From contig OW203762.1 in assembly GCA_934045905.1 (NCBI GenBank), positions 50,617,411 to 50,681,410 of the forward strand: 64,000 nt of DNA, written 5' to 3'. Position numbers and translations under genes: made by a program. Below the pieces are notes generated by a model. It was given only the letters and a program-made list of their open reading frames with translations. It did not search any database and was not told the origin of the DNA. Source of the stretch: Leuctra nigra (taxonomy: Eukaryota; Arthropoda; Insecta; Plecoptera; Leuctridae). Positions 23,040-32,500 of the stretch are shown here, in pieces; the first letter of the stretch is position 1; every line of letters begins with the position of its first letter.

Positions 23040-23960
23040 AGATGATGATGATTCTGATGATATCACGAAACGTCGCTATCACCGCCACAGCCTAAACGGC
23101 TGAACCGATCGACCTGAAATTTTTACCACATGTGCACTTTTGGCGTCTGAGGTGCCTTTTTATAAAACCAACCGGAAGCCGCCATTTTGAAACCGGAAGT
23201 GACGTCATAACTCAAAAACGTCTGGACCGATTAGAACGAAATTAGCGCCATTCGATTTAGATGGTCATCTATATGAAGTATCAATAAAAAAAATATTATT
23301 TTCTTATTTTCTAAACCGGAAGTGACGTCATAAATACGCAATATTTAACTTATTTCAACAAATTATACTTAAAATACGTACATAATTAACTTACATTGTA
23401 ACATAGACAATACAATTTATATATTCAAGGTAGCAGTGTTCTCGGCCGCCATTCCTGAAACCGGAAGTGACGTCATATATCTAAAACGCCTGTACCGATT
23501 GCAACTGAACTAGCTCCTGCGTATTCATTCTGCTATTTATTTGAAAAATCAATTGTGAAAAATGAATAAATAAATTAATGGTACCGGAAATGGCGGCAGG
23601 AACCACTAAATGAAACCGGAAGTGACGTCATATATTACAAACGGCATGACCGATTTTACGGAAATATAGGGATTAGGAATTCAGATGGTCGTTCATGAAG
23701 GTATCAACTAGATAAAACTAGATTGTTTTCTTATTACCTATACCGGAATTCGGCCGCTATTTCAAAACCGGAAGTGACGTCATGTATCGAAAACGGCTGG
23801 ATCGATTATAACGAAACTTAAGCTATTCTTCTTGGATAATCATTTTCATCTTATACCAAACGCAACTTTTCATAGTAACCAAATCGGTTGAGGCGTATTT
23901 TTTTAAAGAAATTAGTCCCTGCTCGGACATGTGCTACAAGCTGTATGAATAAACTAACAA
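23040..23960. repeat. Repeat region with five ETS/CRE-like 18-mers
   Basis: The 18-mer aaccggaagtgacgtcat occurs at about 23191, 23314, 23459, 23614 and 23766, each beside phrases like ggacgattttaacgaaa or ggctgaaccgatcgacctg. The spacing is irregular (120-155 bp). The motif joins an ETS site (CCGGAAGT) to a CRE palindrome (TGACGTCA). No ORF. Confidence 0.85.
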
Positions 23961-23969
23961 AAGAAGTGA

Positions 23970-25100
23970 TATCCCAGAAAAAACACTCCGTGTAAAAATA
24001 CCAGCCAAGTCTCTTTAACTATAAAAAAAAATAGAAGAAATCTAAAAATTCAGCACTGAAAAGGAGTGATATCAAAAAAGGAGCCAAGTCAACGAATTTT
24101 CCAAATTTTAATCGTACCATTGAAATAAAAATATCAACCCCCGAGAAATACTTAAAAAAAGGACTTGGCGCATCGTTTTTTTAAAGACATTTTTCTATTC
24201 TTAAGCTTATGCCACTCACATACTACGTAGTTCAGAAATGCCTAGAAAAATTGGGACAAAACTTTCAAATTAAATATTGAACATTCTGTAAAATATTTTA
24301 AATTTAAATATAAATACGCAAAGAAACATAGCATTGTCTTACAAGCAATAAATACAGAACAGTTGTGTTTGTGATTGGTAGGTACCTATAGTTTTGTGGG
24401 TACATCAACATACCTACTACAGCATTATACTTTGAACCTTCTCGCCGTGTAATTAATTGCTATTAATTAACATTTTATACCAAAAAAATTCATAAATTAC
24501 ATAACGTATTACTTTAGATAAAAATCTAGTCAGTAATTATTTGAGCAGCATGGCTCAGTGCACTAGTCACTTATACAAATCTCATTGACGGCCTTCTTGT
24601 AATGAGCGCTTTCGCTATTTCCCTCAGTCACGATATTGAGAAGTATGATTGATTAATATGACCCTAGAAATAGTGGCAATAACGAATAGACTAGGCCGCT
24701 TCCGTTTATTCGTTATTCGTTTATCCGTTTATTTCCTCTGAATATTGACAAAATACCAAAACTGCCAGTAGGTAAGAGTACTAGTTATATTAAAACGTAG
24801 TATGATTCGTCGATAATGAATGTGATATACTCAGGAAAATATACTTGTAGAGTTCTTCCTATACTTTTAGGATAGAAAAGTGTCTTTAAAAAAACGATGC
24901 GCCAAGTCCTTTTTTTAAGTATTTCTCGGGGGTTGATATTTTTATTTCAATGGTACGATTAAAATTTGGAAAATTCGTTGACTTGGCTCCTTTTTTGATA
25001 TCACTCCTTTTCAGTGCTGAATTTTTAGATTTCTTCTATTTTTTTTTATAGTTAAAGAGACTCGGCTGGTATTTTTACACGGAGTGTTTTTTCTGGGATA
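23970..25100. repeat. Large foldback element with about 230-bp arms
   Basis: The left arm (about 23970-24203) starts cccagaaaaaacactccgtg and ends near aaagacatttttctattctta. The right arm (about 24872-25100) is its almost exact inverse. The spacer of about 670 bp is AT-rich and non-coding. A diverged single arm lies at 54535-54675. Confidence 0.88.
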
Positions 25101-25186
25101 GGTATTAGTAGCACTTTTTCATTTTTGCTTCTTGCATTGTTATTTAGGCGTCGGTTTTTCAATAAAACCGCTCAAAACTCTGAAAT

Positions 25187-25468
25187 TTCCGATACGATTG
25201 GAGACCATACCCGTGAACCAAATGATCCCAAATTTTAATAATGATTAGATAAAAGACAAACTTAGGGTTATCAATTGTCACATTTTTAAAATTAAATTTC
25301 ATACGGCACCCATTGAGACAAGAAAATATACAATTTTTCGCCAAAAATCAACTAAACGAAGCAAAAAATTAAAAATGTACCAAGTGACAACCCTAAGTTT
25401 GTATTTTATCTAATCATGGTTAAAATTTCAAATCATTTCGTCAACCCATTTTGTCTCCAATCGTATCC
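25187..25468. repeat. Foldback element just upstream of DRC2
   Basis: The left arm cgatacgattggagacc and gattagataaaagacaaact pairs with the right arm agtttgtattttatctaatc and gtctccaatcgtatcc. It ends 143 bp before the DRC2 start codon, so it may lie in or next to the promoter. Confidence 0.75.
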
Positions 25469-25611
25469 AGAAAAAGTGCCTGCAACAAGCGACAAAATCG
25501 CTCGATAAGGCGTGTAGAAGATCAGCAACCATGTTATTATTATCATGTAATGTTGATACCGACCATTTTCCTTAGAAATAGAGAGATCTTTGTTTTGTCT
25601 AGACCTCTAAG

Positions 25612-28600
25612 ATGCCTCCTAAGAAGAAGGGCAAAGGAAGCAAGCTGGCTCGCATGAGCGAGGAAGAGCGGCTGAGATACATGCAGCACAGATCTGCCAT
25701 CGAGGAAGAGGCCAGGAGAAGGAAGCAACAGCTCATAGCGCTGTTCATGAAGGTAAGTCTCTCTCTCTCCTTATCTAATAGTCTGCCATACTCCTACTTC
25801 GGCACTTTGTCACCAAATTGGTAATAAACTCAAACTAAAGAAAGCAATCATTTATTTTAACACAATAACCATTTACGTACATCTCTATATCTTCATTTTA
25901 ACAAGTTGATATTATACGAGTACTCAAGGAAGTCTTCATCAGGTACTTTGTTCGTCTTCCCCAAGCTTTTTATATGAGTATGTACTGTACCCATTGCTAC
26001 TCATAAAGCTGAATTATCTTTGGAGAGAAAATTATGGATATAAAATTGACCTGTTTTATTAACCTGTTTTATTTATAGTTTTTTTTGCGGTTATAAAATT
26101 AATAGAACACGTCAAAATTCTACTGTATAAGTTTACTAAAATCTGAAAATGCTCAGGCTATTACCTACATATGAAAAGGCAAGACAACAATTTCCTATTT
26201 CGGATTTTTCCTGATTTTTCCTGACAATATCCTGATTTTTTTTAGATTTTTAAATGTCCAAGCTCCTAAGTCTAAGCTCGCATATTTTGTTCTAGAATAA
26301 ACTGAAACATGAGGAAGGCTTCACTCGTCTCAACATCGCCAAGATCAACCAGCAATGGCGTCAACTCCTGCGCCAGATCAAGACCCAGGAGCTGCGCACT
26401 GGCGTGGAGGTGAGTGCGCTTGCGCGGACATGACGCGCCATGTTCACGCGGGAGATTTGAATCGCCTCCGACCTGTTGCTTGCAGACGATGAGACAGTGC
26501 TTCGAGCATGTGCTGCGCGGCAAGAATCTCGTGCTCGACGAGATGCTCAAGGATCTGACCAATGCGGACGATCAGTACTCCATGATATTGCGAGGACACA
26601 CGGAGACCGTCGACAAGCTCATTGGTAAGTAATCAGAGGTGCGATCACATAAAATGAGAACTTAATTGTCACGGTGACAAGTCTCTAGAAGGCCGTGAAT
26701 AACATTGAGATGAGAAGCTTGTCGCTTCGACAAGAGAGTTGTCATTTTACACGATCGCAGCCCTGGACCCGTATCTAATAGTTCCCACAATAATAATAGT
26801 TACCTACCTATAGTTAGGTAGGACCTATAATAAATAGTTAAAAATTCGGTAGAATAAACTATTGTTTATTTTAATTGGCAGAAATTTACCTACATCTTCA
26901 TCATAATCATAACAAATTCATTAGAAGAATAATCTCAAATTATTCTTTCCGAAATCATCTTTTGCAAGAATATGTATTAATAATTTGATAAAAATTACAA
27001 ATGATAAACAAAAAATTTGCATTCTAAGGTAGTTTTCGAAGTACCTTCATGAAAAATTAAATCTGCACAACGGATTCAATAGTGCAAAGAATTTGAGTTG
27101 TACCATCTGGTTCACATTCGAAACATTCCTTGCCGAATGTGGTCGTGTTCTTATTATTCGCATATGCTTCACGCATTGAAAGCGGCCGCTTGATGCATTT
27201 AATGATAGTTGAATTCCTGTCTAATGAAGTCAGTTTCATGCTCATTCGAAACTCGTCTGCATTTTTCATCGGGCCAACATAACGCATGTAGCAATATAGT
27301 TGCTTTTGTGACGCAACATACCTGAAGTAATACATACAATATTCAGGCTGATCTTTACAAATTTTGAATATGGCTGAATATAGTTTTGAATCTTCATTAA
27401 AAGTCATATTTAATTCCACGCCAAGCTGTTTGACAAACAATGGATGATCCTTCTTTAAGTGCTCGTACAGCTCCGATGGTCTTCCTACAAATGCCGATCG
27501 CAGCGCAACTGTAAGCGAACGCACATTTGTCTTCATGCATCTTCAAACTCTCCGCGGTCCTTCTCATCATGTTGCACCCAAAGGGTTTGTTCTGGCACGC
27601 AGCACTCAGGACTTAGAGCGATGTTGTGTATGGCCGGCTTCCCTGGGACACGGCACACGGGGCAGCTGTCCAGATCTTCTCTGCAGTCCGTGCATATGTT
27701 GTGACCGTTCAGGCACATGAACAGCGGGGCAGACGGCTCGAGTCACACCGGGCACTCCAAGGCACGCAGCATCGCCTCGTCAGCCGCGATCAGACCCATC
27801 GGCATCAGTTGTGGGGAGTCATCCGAAGCAGTACTAGTCATTTTTAAAATATTATAGTCTGATCGAGTGTGAAAATCAAATGCTTCAGTATACTACCCGA
27901 AAAACAACAGTGAAAAACAGTTACGTCCGAAATAGATAGTTATTTGGGAATGTCAGTCCTCAACACCACAAGACCGTGGTCAAATCCAGTAGACTCTGGA
28001 TACTTTCGTCGATAAATCTGGAAATTAGGATATGATTAGGATATGCCGCTGTTACATAATATCAGTGGCCGCTGCATTGCTAGTCTTTCTAGTCCAAACG
28101 AAAGTTTCGATCCTTATACTTGAGCACGACTGAGCTATAACCTTAGCCATGTTCCATCAGCTCTGCACGGCGCGCGCTTGGGAGAGCTGAACAGCAGCTT
28201 CCTGCAGGAGCGCGATCTGCTGGTGAGCGGCCGCAACGAGCGTCGCGTCTTGATCACAGAGACGCTGGACGACGCCGCCGACCATCTGAAGACGATCATC
28301 CACAGCGGCGTCGCCAACCAGAGCGACGCCGACGTCGAGTTCGACGCCAACCGCACGCTGGTCGTAGACGAGGCCAGAGACGTCGTGAGTTCTTATTTAT
28401 TCAGATCGTTGCAAGCCACACAGTCAAAATCATTTCTTATCATTTGAATTTTTTATTAAAACTTGGGTTACATTATCTGCTGTAAACATATAGTTTAAAA
28501 TTGTATAGGTACATTATAATTGGAAAGCTATGAGTCATCTAAATATCTGTTTCTCAGAGGTAGAAAGCCGGGATGTTTGCGCTGCCCACTTTTGGAATGA

Positions 28601-30654
28601 AGTCACTGCAGTCAAAAAATACAAAATAAATTATTTTACACAATGACTCGTGTCATCATTACAAATACGATTGGATGAACCCAGAAATAATGGTTTATGA
28701 GCTCACCTCAAGAATCATTGAAATTGACTTCCGGCTTTGCTCTGAGGTACAGATTTGTAATATGGAATCACAAATTCTCAGATGAAATCTGTCAAAATCT
28801 GAAGGTTGTTCGAAAAGTTTACAAAGTCACATTTATTTGAAAAGTGTATCGTGGTCCTGATTGTTATTGTCTCAGATGCTGGGCGACATCGACCAGATCA
28901 CCAACCACTGCGAGTCTCGCATGGAGGACATCTGGCGGCAGTTCTACCGCGTCATCAACGGCTACCTCAGCGACACCCAGTCGAGTCGCAGCCAGTACTC
29001 GAAGCTGCGCGCGCGGGACATCGCCAGCGGGCAGGACCTCCACCAGTGCTACGACAAGGCGGACAAGCTGGCTCGGCTCGTCGCCGTCCTCAAGAGCAGG
29101 CTGAGCGAGCAGCAGGACGGCGACGTCGTGGAGATGCGCGACGAGAAGCTGAGGCTGGAGAGATACTTCTGCGACGTGAGAGGCCGGCTGGGGAGAGACA
29201 TCAAGACGGATGAGAAGAGGTTGACGCACTTGTCCGTGCACAGTGGTGACGTCATCAAGGTACAAGGCACATGGAACTAATTATATATGAAATACTGAGC
29301 TTATTTGACCAAATAAAATTCCTAAAAATGGCAGTGCCATGTTTAATAACTGTAATACGTTTAAAGGCTAAATAAGCAATTTTCATCATAACATTTTTTT
29401 CATTTTGTTTACAGTTGTTTTGAGTAATATTATTCAACCAATAGCCAGTTCTAATTGCTGATTATGGCTTTGTTATTTATCTTAGCTACACATGGTTACA
29501 CTTTATTCACGAAATCGGCTCCGCCTGATATTTTCTTATAGTTTTAATTTCTATTTTATTAAAAATTATCCGCGGGAACTGGGTATAGCGTAACTTGAGG
29601 AAAACGTATACAAATAATTATTTTAAACCTAGACAAACATTCATTATGAATATTTAGAATGTATTACAGATATCTTATGCCGACACTACTTACGATGATA
29701 TAATGATGAATGAAATGTTTCAGTACCTGACGGCGCTGAGCAACAAGGGAGTGAAGATCTTGCAGCTGGCCGCCGCGTTCAGCAAGATGGAGACCGAGCG
29801 GGAGAAGGTCGTCCCCTTCGGTCTGGACGAGGACGAGGAGGTCGATGAGGAGGTCGACCTGCAGCTGAGCGCGTCGCCGGCCAAGGTGCGTCATCACGCG
29901 GCGTCCAGTGGTCACTTCAGACCCCCCCCCTCAAACTTTTCAATTAATATAAATCCAGTTGCGTGCTGTGGATTCTTGTAGACGTAGGTATTAGTTGAAG
30001 GTTTTGTAACCTCAGCTCCAATTTGGCTTTGTGGAGGGCCACACAAGAACAAGCGGGTCCGGGTCGCGCAGACACAGAAAATTTGAATTTCACTTTATAC
30101 TTTAATGCATTTTAACGCGATTTAAAAACAAATTTTGGTCGCTTCAATGCTTCAAATTACTTTTTATTTCATTACTATCGAGTATCAATATTGTTGCTTT
30201 TAATTTGAATTAAATTTTCGGGCCCCCTATAGATAAACTTTACAGTGTCCTCTTGCAGGAGATCATCAACTACACTGCTCTGACGATGTTCTGGAGGCGA
30301 TACAACCAAGTGTTCCTCGAGAGGGCGGCGTTGAGTTTGCATCGAGAGGCGCTGGCTGAGGACAACCGACAACTTCGAGTCGCCGTCAAGCAATACCTCA
30401 CAGCGATGTCCAAGCATGGCCAGGTACTGACATGCCGCGTGGCTTATTCACTCGTAACCAGAGTCACATATTAACAAGTGTATGTTGCTCCTCAGGCGGA
30501 CCCGCGTCCCAGCACCACTCAGCTGCGCAAGCACGTGACCATCATCCCACGTGACCTGCCCAGCACGGCGGGGGGCACGCCGACCAAGAGGCCCGTCACT
30601 TGCATCGAGGCCAGCACTTGCAACGCAGTCAAGCACATGATCCGATATCAATGA
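25612..30654 (+). CDS. CCDC65: DRC2/CCDC65, nexin-dynein regulatory complex subunit
   Basis: Eight exons: 25612-25752, 26296-26409, 26486-26624, 28161-28384, 28876-29259, 29724-29885, 30259-30423 and 30496-30654 (stop TGA). All have GT-AG junctions with matching phase. The product is 495 aa, close to the roughly 480-500 aa usual for this family. The N-terminus MPPKKKGKGSKLARMSEEER followed by LRYMQHR, then INQQWRQLLRQIKTQELR, QCFEHVLRGKNLVLDEMLKD and EDIWRQFYRVINGY, is the DRC2 pattern. The protein is almost wholly helical coiled coil. DRC2 with DRC1 and DRC4 forms the base of the nexin link that coordinates dynein arms in motile cilia; in insects that means mainly sperm and chordotonal neurons. 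Exon 4 begins at the second of two AG sites (28161), because only that one keeps the frame. The C-terminal exon is poorly conserved. Confidence 0.92.
26639..26762. mobile_element. 124-bp MITE in DRC2 intron 3
   Basis: Ends ggtgcgatcacataaaatga / tcattttacacgatcgcagc are imperfect inverted repeats. Confidence 0.6.
27057..27841 (-). pseudogene. SINA/SIAH-like RING E3 ligase, degenerate single-exon copy
   Basis: Antisense inside DRC2 intron 3. From an ATG at 27841, the frame reads 32 residues to ALECPV and hits TGA at 27743-27745, exactly where the RING needs its second zinc-binding cysteine (ECPVC). The same frame then continues through CLNGHNICTDCREDLDSCPV and CR, the rest of the C3HC4 RING. 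Past about 27540 the frame breaks. A short piece of SIAH-type zinc finger (SLKMHEDKCAFAYSC) is in another frame, and the C-terminal substrate-binding half (27536-27057, with FVKQLGVELNMTFNE and YFRYVASQKQLYCYMRYVGP) is in a third. Intact relatives are E3 ligases that bind substrates through a TRAF-like C-terminal domain. The absence of introns fits a retrocopy or an intronless insect subfamily. At least two frameshifts and one stop make it non-functional as full-length protein, although the C-terminal 159-codon ORF is intact. Confidence 0.8.
28557..28750. repeat. Imperfect inverted repeat in DRC2 intron 4
   Basis: ctcagaggtagaaagccggg is partly mirrored by ccggctttgctctgaggt. It may be a small MITE. 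Confidence 0.35.
30000..30170 (+). repeat. Third copy of the gcgggtccggg repeat
   Basis: The stretch ggagggccacac, gcgggtccgggtcgcgcaga and gaatttca parallels 2335-2450 and 18710-18800. It lies in DRC2 intron 6. Confidence 0.5.
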
Positions 30655-31383
30655 TTACGTAGACATTACGAGGGGTTGAATGTACAGAGACCTGCGCACT
30701 GGTCATCCGACAGGGGCAGTAGCTGACGACATGACAGGTGTATACAGCCGGCCGCCTCTGCATGTTGTGATAAAAGACAGTCTTGCAAGTCATCCCTCTG
30801 TATACTAATATCAATCTAGTTAGGCAACTAACACTACGGCTGCGTACGACTGGTAGCCGTTGTAAGGGGCAAGTTTTATCAGGACATATAGTGGTGACTA
30901 TACATACTGCAGCCACAGTATTGTTTTCATTCGATGAAAGTCTCATTTGGACATTATTATGACGTTGAGTACCTGAACATTAGCTGGGGTTCCATTCGAG
31001 TTGAGTGATGAATCACTTTGGTCCGCAGCATTATCCTATTGGCGGTGACACATGTTCAGCCGTGGGGACCCACATCATTGATCTAACCAGCAGCAGACGA
31101 GGAAATCACGGGAAACTACCGCGCGGATAGCCGACCGCGTGCTATGTGATATGCGATATGTGCTCAAGAGCTCAGTGTGCATGTACACATTCCAATCTAT
31201 TTGCTCTTTGAGGTGTAAGCGATAAGTGCGACGAAGAAAGAATTGTGAGATACTACAAGTAAAACTGCTGTCTTTTAAGTTGCTTATCACTGTATGGAAT
31301 CCGATGATATAGGTAATTATGATAGCATAACAATACTTCTGTTTAACTACAAGTATGCTTCTTTTGTATTGTGTGTAATTTGC

Positions 31384-31390
31384 AAATAAA
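31384..31390 (+). terminator. Candidate poly(A) signal of DRC2
   Basis: aataaa in ttgcaaataaatac, about 730 bp after the stop codon. Its use is inferred. The stretch 30655-31380 shows nothing else. Confidence 0.35.
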
Positions 31391-31683
31391 TACATTCAAA
31401 TCTATTGAAAAAACTGTGTACGACCAATGACTGATAACGCATATTTGTTTATAAAAAAACATGTTTAAGTATTTAATGACTGATAAAATTTACCAGTCTA
31501 ATATTCGGTCTCTAGAAGTGATGTGACCTCTGAACCTTGATAACATTTCATCTGTTGTGGCGATAACAAGCCACTAACTGCATTGTCCACTCAGCACGCG
31601 TCGAGGCGACCTGTCACTCCTCATTGGCTCTTCCTTTGCGTAACATCTCAAGATCATTCGCATTAGACCGCGGAATTGTTTTC

Positions 31684-32500
31684 CAAGGCGCCGTGATCTT
31701 CAGTAGTTCTGAGAGAGATCCAAGACGCGTGATCTTCAGTAGTTCTGCGAGAGAGATCCAAGAGGCCGTGATCTTCAGTAGTTCTGAGAGAGAGATCCAA
31801 GGCGCCGTGATATTCAGTAGTGTTGCGAGAGAGATCCAAGAGGCCGTGATCTTCAGTAGTTCTGAGAGAGAGATCCAAGGCGCCGTGATATTCAGTAGTG
31901 TTGCGAGAGAGATCCAAGAGGCCGTGATCTTCAGTAGTTCTGAGAGAGAGATCCAAGGCGCCGTGAGTGTCAGTAGTGTTGCGAGAGAGATCCAAGACGC
32001 CGTGAGTGTCAGTAGTGTTGCGAGAGAGATCCAAGACGCCGTGACTGTCAGTAGTGTTGCGAGAAAGATTCAAGGCGCCGTGACTGTCAGTAGTGTTGCG
32101 AGAGAGATCCAAGGCGCCGTGACTGTCAGTAGTTCTGCGAGAGAGATCCAAGAGGCCGTGATCTTCAGTAGTTCTGAGAGAGAGATCCAAGGCGCCGTGA
32201 TATTCAGTAGTGTTGCGAGAGAGATCCAAGAGGCCGTGATCTTCAGTAGTTCTGAGAGAGAGATCCAAGGCGCCGTGATATTCAGTAGTGTTGCGAGAGA
32301 GATCCAAGAGGCCGTGAGTGTCAGTAGTTCTGAGAGAGAGATCCAAGGCGCCGTGAGTGTCAGTAGTGTTGCGAGAGAGATCCAAGACGCCGTGAGTGTC
32401 AGTAGTGTTGCGAGAGAGATCCAAGACGCCGTGACTGTCAGTAGTGTTGCGAGAAAGATTCAAGGCGCCGTGACTGTCAGTAGTTCTGCGAGAGAGCTGC
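31684..32500 (+). repeat. 39-bp minisatellite, 21 units, upstream of HYKK
   Basis: Units read roughly gccgtgatcttcagtagttc then tgagagagagatccaaggc. The first is 36 bp and the rest 39 bp. Unit variants alternate in a higher-order pattern (units 3-10 resemble 13-20). Because 39 is divisible by three and no frame holds a stop, both strands show long ORFs (311 and 284 codons) that are by-products. The array ends directly at the HYKK start codon, so it forms the 5' UTR or promoter. Confidence 0.92.
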
